From positions 1,116,001 through 1,180,000 of the forward strand of contig NZ_CP119789.1 in the NCBI RefSeq assembly GCF_029338275.1: 64,000 nt of DNA. Reading direction: 5' to 3'. The notes under the pieces were generated by a model. It did not search any database. It was given only the letters and a program-made list of their open reading frames with translations, and was not told the DNA's origin. This DNA comes from Haloarcula ordinaria. Its GTDB lineage: Archaea > Halobacteriota > Halobacteria > Halobacteriales > Haloarculaceae. Below are positions 57,044 to 64,000 of this stretch, piece after piece. The translations under genes and the position numbers were made by a program. The stretch's first letter is position 1. Each line of letters starts with the position of its first letter.

Positions 57044-57303
57044 CGCTGCTCGAAACCAGCATTCTCGGTGGACAACAACGACTGCTGTCACGCTCCGGAG
57101 CCGTAATAGTGTACACGCCAAGACCGATTTTAGCCGAGACGTGACGAGTGGCATAACCGGGAACTCAGCCGTACGTTGCCCGTCAGGTGATGTGGGTTCG
57201 CAAATCATCGCCGTAAGCCACTTGTGGGCCTCTAGAGTCGGGTCCCGAAGCCGAGATGGTGACAAACCATTAGGGGACATCCGTCGTAGTCGCTTGAAGT
57301 GGT

Positions 57304-58173
57304 ATGTACAACGACGTTCTGCTTCCGTTCGATGGGAGTGATGGAGCTGCGGAGGCACTGCATCACGCTGCCGAAATCGCTCACTGGGCCAACGCCACTA
57401 TCCACGTCCTCTTTGTAGCAGATACGACACGCGATAGTGTCACCGTCGTCGAAACCCAGGTCGTTGACGCCCTCGTCCAGCAGGGCGAGGACATCGTGGA
57501 GGACGCCGAGAAGACACTGCGCACGCTCGGGGTGGACTATGATTCTGACGTCGTCCAGGGGAATCCAGCGCCGACAATCGTCGAGTACGCCGAGCGATAC
57601 GACCACGACCTAATCGTGATGCCGACTCACGGTCGTGAAGGAGTTTCACGGTACCTTCTCGGAAGCGTCACGGAGAAGGTCGTCCGTCTGTCTTCTGTCC
57701 CCGTTCTTACGGCGCGGATGCAGCCCGACGAACAACTGATATTCCCCTACGAGAACATCCTCATACCGACAGACGGGAGCACTGGTGCTACCTGTGCTAC
57801 CGAGCACGGTATCTCCCTTGCAGCGTCTCTCGACGCGACGGTTCACGTGCTGTCTGTCGTGGACGATACGTCGCTAGATCCGGACGTTCGCTCGGCCGTT
57901 CCCGAGCTGGACAGAGAACAGGCCGCGACCGATGCCGTCGAGGACGTCGTGTCCGAGGCAGAGACGTACGGGGTTGAAAACACCGTACGACACATCGAAC
58001 ACGGCGCGCCCGTCGAGATGATCCTCAATGTCATCGAATCGAACGATATTCACGCCGTCGTGATGGGGACAACGGGGAGACGCGGGGCTGATCGAATCCT
58101 ACTCGGGAGTGTCGCCGAAAAGACCGTCCGGTCTGCGCCAGTGCCCGTCATCACGGTCGGTCACGGCGGGTAG
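57304..58173 (+). CDS. Universal stress protein, two UspA domains
   Basis: A 289-aa protein of two tandem UspA folds. Domain 1 starts MYNDVLLPFDGSDGAAEALH and has THGREGVSRYLLGS. Domain 2 starts NILIPTDGSTGATCATEHGI and has GTTGRRGADRILLGS, the ATP-binding G-2x-G-9x-GS pattern. It probably binds ATP and acts in stress responses or regulates the neighbouring transporter. The 57044-57303 spacer has no other gene. Confidence 0.88.
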   Translation: MYNDVLLPFDGSDGAAEALHHAAEIAHWANATIHVLFVADTTRDSVTVVETQVVDALVQQGEDIVEDAEKTLRTLGVDYDSDVVQGNPAPTIVEYAERYDHDLIVMPTHGREGVSRYLLGSVTEKVVRLSSVPVLTARMQPDEQLIFPYENILIPTDGSTGATCATEHGISLAASLDATVHVLSVVDDTSLDPDVRSAVPELDREQAATDAVEDVVSEAETYGVENTVRHIEHGAPVEMILNVIESNDIHAVVMGTTGRRGADRILLGSVAEKTVRSAPVPVITVGHGG

Positions 58174-58399
58174 GGGCCAGGCGAGGGGTCTGGTGACTCG
58201 CTCTTGGTGAAACGCCGTATCCCAGTAGTCGGAGAACCGCCCGTTCCTCCTCGAACGCTGCCGGCTGCTCGTATTCGCGTTCCGTGACGTCTCGATAGTC
58301 AGCAAGTGCTTCGAGGCTGGGAACTGCTCTGGCCGGCTCGAAGTAGTTGGGGGATGCCGTACGCTTTGCGTCTGCCCGCCGCACGGTCCGCTTCCTCAC
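58151..58399 (-). CDS. Hypothetical protein, weakly supported
   Basis: An 82-codon frame, RTASPNYFEPARAVPSLEAL and ADYRDVTEREYEQPAAFEEE, has some helical and acidic character, but the ends are Arg-rich and no family is recognised. It overlaps the 3' end of the UspA gene by 23 nt. It may be a gene fragment. The following 58400-58640 stretch has only a diverged R2 repeat (CGTGCTGAATATGTAGCACA, 58576-58595). Confidence 0.25.
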   Translation of the reverse strand: MRKRTVRRADAKRTASPNYFEPARAVPSLEALADYRDVTEREYEQPAAFEEERAVLRLLGYGVSPRASHQTPRLAPTRRDRP

Positions 58400-58640
58400 C
58401 GCGCATGAGACAGGCCACCACTGACTTCTCGTGTTTCTGCTGTGTGCTCCCGGAACTGGCCGTGCTAACTCAGGGAGCGCAGCTTCTCGCCGTATTTCTG
58501 GAGGGCTCAGTCAATGATGGCAAGCCTGGCAGGCGGTCTATCGGGAATGCTGCATCGCTGTCGTGTTTGGATATCCGTGCTGAATATGTAGCACAAATTC
58601 TATGTGGTCAGTCGAGGTATTCTCGGTGAAGCGTGAATCG

Positions 58641-60647
58641 ATGAGTCCTCTCTTTTTTCTTTTTTCATGGAACAATAGTTTCCCTCTACAACAACTCCCC
58701 GTGCAGCTTCCGGTCTCGTTCGACGTAGTCGTCGTACTGGCGATCATCGCCACCGTCTTCGTCCTCTTCGTCACCCAGCCAGTACCAATCGACGCCACCG
58801 CGGTCGGCCTCATGGTCGCACTCGTCCTCCTCGGCGAGTGGACGGGCGTCTCGCCGGAGCAGGGCGTGTCGGGCTTCTCGAACCCCGCGACGCTCACCGT
58901 ACTGGCGATGTTCGTCCTGAGTGAGGGCGTCCGACGGACCGGCGTCATCCAGATCCTCACGCGGAAACTGATCGCGTTTGCTGGGGACAACGAGTTCAAA
59001 CAGTTGCTCGCCACGGTCACGCTTTCCGGGCCGCCGGGCGGGGTCGTCAGCAACGTCTCGGTCGTCGCCGTGTTGATACCTGCGATAATGAACCTCGCCC
59101 GGCAGACGAAGACGTCGCCCTCGAAGCTCCTGATACCACTGTCGTTCGCCTCGATGCTCGGTGGCATGCTCACCGTCGTCGGGACGATAACGAATCTCCT
59201 GGCGAGCGAGGTGTGGGTCCAGGTCGGCGGTCCCGACGCAGAGCCGTTTGCCCTCCTCGAGTTCACGCACCTGGGCGCCATCGTCTTGCTCGTGGGGCTC
59301 GTGTACTTGCTCACCGTCGGTCGATACCTCACTCCAGCACGGATCGATCCGGCGGAGTCGCCCACCGACGCGTTCGGCATGACCGACTACCTCACCGACG
59401 TCGTCGTCATGGAGGACTCGCCGGTCGTGGGTTCCCGGGTCACGGAACTGAACGAGAGGGACCTCGACCTCGACGTGTTCCAGATCGTCCGTGGCGACCG
59501 GACGATCGCCCGTGGACTCGGATCGGAACGGATCCAGGCGGGCGACGTCCTCTCCGTCAGGGCCGACCAGGAAACCCTCCAGGAGGTCATCGAGCAGGAC
59601 CACCTGCAGCTGTTACCGGAGGTCATGGAGGCGGCCACGGAAGACGATGCACCCCTCCCACCCGGCTTCTCGCCACGGCGTCACGACTGGGAGTCGTTCA
59701 CCGCGGAGCGGAGCGACTCTCTGGTCGAGGACGAGGCGTCGAGCGAAGATACGGAGGAAGACGGCGACGAGACGGCCGAGGAGGCCTCCGACGAGGAGGA
59801 CGAACTCACCGAAGTCGTGCTGTTGCCCGGTCCCTGGTCGAGTCGGCGCAGCGGTGTCACAGACTTCGAGCGCGACTACGACGTGACAGTGCTGGCGATC
59901 CGGCGCGGCGACGAGGTAATCCGTCAGCGTCTCCGAGAGGTCCGGTTGCAGGCTGGCGACGTCATCCTCGTCCAGGCGCCCGACCAAATGCTCGACCGCA
60001 TCGCGAGGGACACGAACGTCGCCATCGCGGGCGAGGACAGATGGGAGGACTTCGACCGGTCGAAGATCCCAATCGCGCTGGGGATCCTCGCCGGTGCTCT
60101 CGGACTCGCGGCACTCGACGTTCTCACGCTCATGGTGAGTGCGCTGACGGGCGTCGCGGCGATGTTCTTCACTGGCATCCTCACACCCGAGGAGGCATAC
60201 GAGGCCGTCGACTGGGAGGTGATCTTCATGGTGGCGGGTGTGATCCCACTCGGCATCGCGGTCGAGGCCTCCGGGACGGCGGCCCTCATCGCCGACCTCG
60301 TCGTTTCCGTCAGCGTTCTCCTTCCTGTGATCGCGGTCCTGGGGCTGTTCTACCTGGGGACCGCGATCATCACGGAGATGGTCAGCAACTCCGCCAGCGT
60401 CGTGTTGTTGCTACCGATCGGGGTCGAGGTTGCCGGCCAGCTCGGCGTCAATCCCTTCGCGTTCGTGATGGCCGTGACATTCGCGGCCAGCACACCGCTA
60501 CTGACCCCCGTAGGCTACCAGACGAACCTCATGGTTTACGGTCCAGGCGGGTACAAATTCACGGATTTCACACGCGTTGGCGCACCGTTACAACTGATAC
60601 TCACCGTCGTTACCACAGTCGGAATCGCATTCTTTTGGGGGTTATAA
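58641..60647 (+). CDS. SLC13/ArsB-superfamily permease with two TrkA-C domains
   Basis: A 668-aa protein from ATG 58641 (a GTG at 58701 is an equally plausible start). Membrane half-domains flank a cytoplasmic insert. The first half includes ATLTVLAMFVLSEGVRRTGV and GTITNLLASEVWV; the second includes TEMVSNSASVVLLLPIGVEV and TPVGYQTNLMVYGPGGYKFT. The insert has two RCK_C/TrkA-C units (DVFQIVRGDRTIARGLGSER; TVLAIRRGDEVIRQRLREVR) separated by a ~35-residue Asp/Glu-rich linker. Such permeases carry anions such as sulfate or dicarboxylates with Na+; the substrate is unknown. Confidence 0.85.
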   Translation: MSPLFFLFSWNNSFPLQQLPVQLPVSFDVVVVLAIIATVFVLFVTQPVPIDATAVGLMVALVLLGEWTGVSPEQGVSGFSNPATLTVLAMFVLSEGVRRTGVIQILTRKLIAFAGDNEFKQLLATVTLSGPPGGVVSNVSVVAVLIPAIMNLARQTKTSPSKLLIPLSFASMLGGMLTVVGTITNLLASEVWVQVGGPDAEPFALLEFTHLGAIVLLVGLVYLLTVGRYLTPARIDPAESPTDAFGMTDYLTDVVVMEDSPVVGSRVTELNERDLDLDVFQIVRGDRTIARGLGSERIQAGDVLSVRADQETLQEVIEQDHLQLLPEVMEAATEDDAPLPPGFSPRRHDWESFTAERSDSLVEDEASSEDTEEDGDETAEEASDEEDELTEVVLLPGPWSSRRSGVTDFERDYDVTVLAIRRGDEVIRQRLREVRLQAGDVILVQAPDQMLDRIARDTNVAIAGEDRWEDFDRSKIPIALGILAGALGLAALDVLTLMVSALTGVAAMFFTGILTPEEAYEAVDWEVIFMVAGVIPLGIAVEASGTAALIADLVVSVSVLLPVIAVLGLFYLGTAIITEMVSNSASVVLLLPIGVEVAGQLGVNPFAFVMAVTFAASTPLLTPVGYQTNLMVYGPGGYKFTDFTRVGAPLQLILTVVTTVGIAFFWGL

Positions 60648-60868
60648 TCGGGGAGCGGAGAGCTAGCTGCGTTATCGCGACGCCTACAGCCACTCCGGCG
60701 AGAACGTTACTGAAGATGAAACGGATATAGTTGGATCGACATCAATTACAAACAGTTTTGCCGACTGGAATATCTCGAAGCGAATCTACAAGTGACAGAG
60801 ACAAGTGACTCTGAGGCGAATGATTCAAGCCAGTTCCCGAATTTGCCATTTGTAAGGACTACTGGAAG

Positions 60869-61096
60869 ATGATGGATCTGCGAACAGGTGTCTACAACCA
60901 TCCCTATGCTACGATGGTCACGACTGTGTTTATATTCGCTCTTGTGGTGACCGCACTATATTTTTTTAGCTCCATTCTTGACGGACAGATAACCCAGCCG
61001 GAGTTTGATAGACTAGTTATGATCACAGCAATCCTTTTTGTTGCCACAATTGCAAGCTGGATTACTGCAATTATTCTGAGCTCAGCCGATCTTTGA
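60869..61096 (+). CDS. Small two-helix membrane protein
   Basis: A 75-aa protein (MMDLRTGVYNHPYATMVTTV...) with helices at ~residues 15-36 and 49-71. The gene is AT-richer than the core. Family not recognised. The upstream spacer 60648-60868 shows nothing else. Confidence 0.55.
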   Translation: MMDLRTGVYNHPYATMVTTVFIFALVVTALYFFSSILDGQITQPEFDRLVMITAILFVATIASWITAIILSSADL

Positions 61097-61138
61097 CCCG
61101 CAATTCGATGTGAAAACCATCGTTTTATCGCACGATAA

Positions 61139-61321
61139 TACCCTCTGTATCGGTCACGGCGTATCTGACAGATACTGGATAGCCATTCGGTCTCTGTCAG
61201 TACAAGTCGCCGGTCCCGGTATTGACCTCCCACTGTTGCTGAGACTGTTCCTGAAACCGCCAGAAGGTGCTGGGATTCAATCGATTCTTTCACGCGGCGT
61301 CATCGTCTCCCGGCGAGTCCA
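61139..61321. repeat. tRNA-Ala remnant unit D
   Basis: Begins ACCCTCTGTATCGGTCACGG, includes CTGACAGATACTGGAT, CTGAAACCGCCAGAAGGTGC and the box TCGATTCTTTCACGCGGCGT (61281-61300), and ends with TCTCCCGGCGAGTCCA (61306-61321; 14 of 16 match the tRNA-Ala 3' end). It aligns closely with unit A, 17 kb away. Confidence 0.75.
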
Positions 61322-61447
61322 TTCATCGCTGTACCGCCGTTAGAGCACTTTTATTGGCATTTTATGAGGGTTATGGTGGAACCGGTTAGACCTAATCACG
61401 GTGCGTGACGAATTCGATTTAATCATCACCACTGACTGTTAGCCACA

Positions 61448-61472
61448 ACCCTAACATTCAATGTGTTAGGGT
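61448..61472. promoter_or_regulatory. Candidate operator of the TumE/TumA operon
   Basis: Perfect 9-bp arms ACCCTAACA (61448-61456) and TGTTAGGGT (61464-61472), with a 7-nt spacer, lie 18 nt before the TumE ATG. A third half-site-like CTAACATTC follows. This fits autoregulation by the winged-helix antitoxin. Confidence 0.6.
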
Positions 61473-61490
61473 GCAAACTAACATTCATCG

Positions 61491-61787
61491 ATGGGCGACG
61501 ACGTTGCGGTGTTGGAAGACGAGATTCAGGCCTACGACGACGGCACTGTCGCTCGGATCCGCGTCCTCGACGTTCCGGAGTCCGGTCGATTCCCGGCCGG
61601 GATCAAGTACGCGTTCCACTACGGTGAAGCCGGCGCAGGTGAACCCATCGTCCGGTTCGATAATCACCACGGTCCGCACGAACTCCACATCGCCGGGCAG
61701 GTACTGGAGATCGAGTTCCCCGGACTGCGAGCCCTGTACCGCGCATGGCGCGCTGCGCTCCCACCCGAGAAACGAGCCGACTGGTAA
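61491..61787 (+). CDS. TumE-family toxin (DUF6516)
   Basis: A 98-aa protein matching the TumE/DUF6516 type: YDDGTVARIRVLDVPESGRF, KYAFHYGEAGAGEPIVRFDN and HHGPHELHI with conserved His residues. TumE proteins are predicted toxins whose gene precedes that of a winged-helix antitoxin, as here (28 nt gap). It starts 169 nt after tRNA-Ala remnant D. Target and activity are not known from sequence. Confidence 0.82.
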   Translation: MGDDVAVLEDEIQAYDDGTVARIRVLDVPESGRFPAGIKYAFHYGEAGAGEPIVRFDNHHGPHELHIAGQVLEIEFPGLRALYRAWRAALPPEKRADW

Positions 61788-61815
61788 CAAGCCATTCACA
61801 CGAACACATCACACT

Positions 61816-62223
61816 ATGACCCGTACACTCCACATCACTATCGGCACTCGTCCCGACCGAAGCGACCTCGAAGAGACGCTCGGTTCCATCGACGCGGGCG
61901 AGGACGTCGAGCCCCGTCCCTCTCGACTCACCATCGAGAGTCTCGCGACGTTCGGACGGATCTTCCGGCCGACGAATCTCGAACTACTGGACGCGATCGT
62001 CGAACACGAACCGGACAGTATCCGCGAACTTGCTCGAGTCGTGGATCGCCACCCACCAGAGGTCACGGAGAACGTTCACGAACTTGCGGACTACGGGCTC
62101 ATCGAACTGGAAGAGGATGGGCGTGCGAAACGTCCGACCATCTGGTACGACGAGATTGAATTCTCCGGTGACGTTCCACTCGGTGCGACTGAGACTGGAA
62201 GCGACATCGGTGCAGTCCCGTGA
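61816..62223 (+). CDS. TumA-type winged-helix antitoxin
   Basis: A 135-aa protein with a short N-terminal strand region (MTRTLHITIGTRPD) and a winged helix (RPTNLELLDAIVEHEPDSIR, ELARVVDRHPPEVTENVHEL) of the HVO_A0114 type. The C-terminal segment KRPTIWYDEIEFSGD probably contacts the toxin. The reading frame is open further upstream through TumE, but ATG 61816 is the natural start. A palindrome upstream of the operon is its likely binding site. Confidence 0.8.
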   Translation: MTRTLHITIGTRPDRSDLEETLGSIDAGEDVEPRPSRLTIESLATFGRIFRPTNLELLDAIVEHEPDSIRELARVVDRHPPEVTENVHELADYGLIELEEDGRAKRPTIWYDEIEFSGDVPLGATETGSDIGAVP

Positions 62224-62254
62224 TGGTTGCTAGTGGCTACCAATTCGATTCGGA

Positions 62255-62341
62255 ACCGCCCTTCACTTGGTGAACGCAGGTGAGGTGTCGAACGAGGTGA
62301 AGTTCAAAGCGGGAGCAGAGCTGTCGGGACAGGTCAACTAA
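62255..62341 (+). pseudogene. C-terminal remnant of the Tat lipoprotein family
   Basis: Reads LHLVNAGEVSNEVKFKAGAE, then LSGQVN and TAA at 62339-62341. This matches the end of the lipoprotein at 46992-48848 (LHFVGAADASKDVKFKAGAE, LSKSIN). No upstream coding part survives, so a second copy was present and mostly deleted. Confidence 0.75.
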
Positions 62342-62534
62342 TCCCCCTCACACTGGGCCGTCCGTCCCCACGGTACAACGATATTCGTTCGTTTGCTGAG
62401 TTTCGTGGCCGTTCCGCCTGTGATCCCATCGAGCAGTTCGACATCGAATGTGACGATATCGATGGATTTCCCGCACAGAAATAAGCCGGTATATCAACCA
62501 CAGTTCGTTTGTCAGTATTCTAGTTTGCTGAACA

Positions 62535-62620
62535 CACCCTCTGTATCTCGCACGCCGGTACTGACAGGAATCAAGTGGATTCTCTCGGTCGTGCTGAATA
62601 TAGGGCGCAAGTCGGTCACG
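62535..62620. repeat. Dispersed ~80-bp repeat, fullest copy
   Basis: ACCCTCTGTATCTCGCACGC, CGGTACTGACAGGAATC, GTGGATTCTCTCGGTC and GTGCTGAATATAGGGCGCAA follow in order, giving R1 plus R2. The R1 part is nearly identical to that at 44474-44510. Confidence 0.65.
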
Positions 62621-63219
62621 AAACGTACACTTTCTCCGTTGTGCAAAGGCGCCGAATAAGACCTCAAAGACGTTTGCCTTTCACGGGGTCGGCCGGGTTG
62701 TGTACGTCGGGTCCCTCGAGAGCACAACCCGAGCGGGGACACAACGAATTCATCACGTCGGTTCCTGCTTTATATTTGATGTCCACAGCGCTCTCTCCCC
62801 ATGTAACGATAAAATGAACGTATAGGCCAAAAAAATGGTGTCTAATATCACTATATGAAATCATAATCATCCATTTGGAGGTGTATACTACATTATAACT
62901 ACCAATACTGGGTAAATATAGTTAAAAAAGACACTTAAAAACAATATATCTCTACATCCATTCTGAATTGCTAAATATAAAGCCAGTGAATTGGATATAA
63001 ATATAGTATGGGGAAACCCCATCTAATTCACACTCTCCTACAATTTTCCAGAGATTCTTGAACCGTCCGCGAGACAACCTTCCCAGTACTGCCCGCGACG
63101 CTCGACGGCGAGAAGCCGGAACGAAAACGAGTCGACTACAGCCTTTGGAAATAATAACATGTGTACACTTGATATCTGAATCTATTCGGCAGGCACGGAC
63201 CAGCCTGGTTCGTCGCGAC
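62621..63219. other. AT-rich intergenic region
   Basis: From ~62,810 to 63,060 the sequence is strongly AT-rich (strings such as TTAAAAAAGACACTTAAAAA and TAAATATAAAG), in contrast to the rest of the window. No coding frame with haloarchaeal composition is seen on either strand. It may be a relic of foreign DNA or the regulatory region of a gene beyond reach. Confidence 0.45.
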
Positions 63220-63987
63220 CTAGATGCCCCGCTTGAGCTTGAGTTCGATCACGTTCTTGGCCTGGAAGAGATGGTTTTCGATCTCGTCGACGACCTCATC
63301 GTCTTCGAGGTGTGTCGCTGGCCCCGCGATACTTATCGCCCCGAGCAGCTTCTCGTCGTCGTCGAGGATTGGTACGGCGATTCCATTGAGACCTCTGACG
63401 GCTTCACCCCTATTGTACGCGATACCCTGCTCCCGAATATGTTCAATTGTCTCGAACAATTCTTCGGGCTGGTGGATTGTTCGCGCTGTCGTCTGTCGGA
63501 GTCCATGTTCCTGGATGATTTCCTCGACTCTCTCCTTCGGGAGATGCGCGAGAATCGCTTTTCCAAGTGCTCTGTCGTGGAGACGAGCGCGCCGGCCGAT
63601 GGAAGCATCCATGTCCACAGCGTTGTCGCCGGCCTGCTTATAGAGTATCACTCCCAGCCCCTGCTCTTCGATCATCAGAATGGCCAGCTCTCCCGTGACC
63701 GCAGCGAGGTCGTTGATCTCCTCCCTAGCAGCTTTGAAGAGGGGGATTCTTCGGCGGGTCCGGTCTCCCACCTGGAGAAAGCGCAGTCCGAGACGGTATT
63801 TTTTCTCGTCCTGGACGACGTATCCCGAGTCCCGGAGTACCTGCAGGTGGTAGTGAATCGTGCTCTTCGGGATGTCGAGACGGTTGGCAAGTTCGGTTAC
63901 ACCCTGTGCGCCGTGTTCGTCGAGGTCGGAGATGATGTCTAACAACTTCCTCGTCGTCCGACCCGTATGTTCGTTTTCTCCGGCCAT
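63220..63987 (-). CDS. IclR-family transcriptional regulator
   Basis: A 255-aa regulator with an N-terminal winged helix (GVTELANRLDIPKSTIHYHL, LRDSGYVVQDEKKYRLG) and the C-terminal IclR effector domain (GRRARLHDRALGKAILAHLP; RGEAVRGLNGIAVPI). Haloarchaeal IclR proteins control sugar and aromatic catabolism; the ligand is unknown. It is the last gene in the window, so its divergent target may lie beyond 64000. Confidence 0.9.
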   Translation of the reverse strand: MAGENEHTGRTTRKLLDIISDLDEHGAQGVTELANRLDIPKSTIHYHLQVLRDSGYVVQDEKKYRLGLRFLQVGDRTRRRIPLFKAAREEINDLAAVTGELAILMIEEQGLGVILYKQAGDNAVDMDASIGRRARLHDRALGKAILAHLPKERVEEIIQEHGLRQTTARTIHQPEELFETIEHIREQGIAYNRGEAVRGLNGIAVPILDDDEKLLGAISIAGPATHLEDDEVVDEIENHLFQAKNVIELKLKRGI

Positions 63988-64000
63988 ACTAATCCATCAT

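Noticed and set aside
63058..63942. 294-codon plus-strand frame antisense to the IclR gene
   Set aside because: The minus-strand frame has complete IclR domains; this one is its shadow.

Overview
The window is a GC-rich chromosomal segment of a halophilic archaeon. Encoded proteins are strongly acidic, TATA-type promoters often lie about 25 nt upstream of start codons (leaderless transcripts), RNA polymerase genes are split (rpoB''/B'/A'/A''), and coenzyme F420 genes, halocyanins and Tat lipoproteins are present. The EF-1alpha and ribosomal proteins look closest to the Haloarcula group (family Haloarculaceae); this is judged from memory, not from a search.

Positions 1-30,472 are conserved core chromosome. 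They hold engB, a SUI1-type factor, a MoxR-DUF58-transglutaminase operon (DUF58 carries two single-base frameshifts), an F420 pair (mer, cofE), a phosphoesterase, small regulators, and a tRNA-Asp with duplicated 3'-end fragments. The large transcription/translation operon follows (rpoH, rpoB2, rpoB1, rpoA1, rpoA2, nusA, rps12, rps7). After it come a biotin ECF transporter (bioY-bioM-bioN) with a candidate operator over its TATA box, a DUF5781 protease-like gene, a GIDE-type membrane protein, EF-2, an ACT protein plus homoserine dehydrogenase preceded by a mini-ORF, EF-1alpha, rps10 and a tRNA-Ala.

Positions 30,441-39,485 are an integrated element of about 9.05 kb. It is bounded by a perfect 32-bp direct repeat of the tRNA-Ala 3' end and carries a tyrosine recombinase beside the right end. 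Cargo: a GATC-type restriction-modification pair (Dam-like methylase and DpnII-like nuclease), winged-helix regulators, a SWIM zinc-finger gene coupled to a 43-aa protein, a zinc-ribbon/SHOCT membrane protein and a membrane peptidase pair.

Positions 39,486-62,700 are a mosaic island studded with degenerate copies of the tRNA-Ala 3' end (at 44.64, 45.63, 46.53 and 61.32 kb). Four are preceded by a conserved box around 'TCGATTCTTTCACG'. Three are followed 169-181 nt later by a different toxin-antitoxin module: DUF433/DUF5615, RHH/RelE and TumE/TumA. The even spacing suggests serial integration, or cassette-like accretion of addiction modules, at one tRNA gene. Other cargo is transport and stress related: an HpcH/HpaI aldolase, PiT phosphate transporter, cupin, Tat lipoproteins, a two-domain halocyanin, a P2-type cation ATPase, a double UspA protein and an SLC13/TrkA-C permease. 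An ~80-bp dispersed repeat recurs between these genes. An IclR regulator closes the window after an AT-rich gap.
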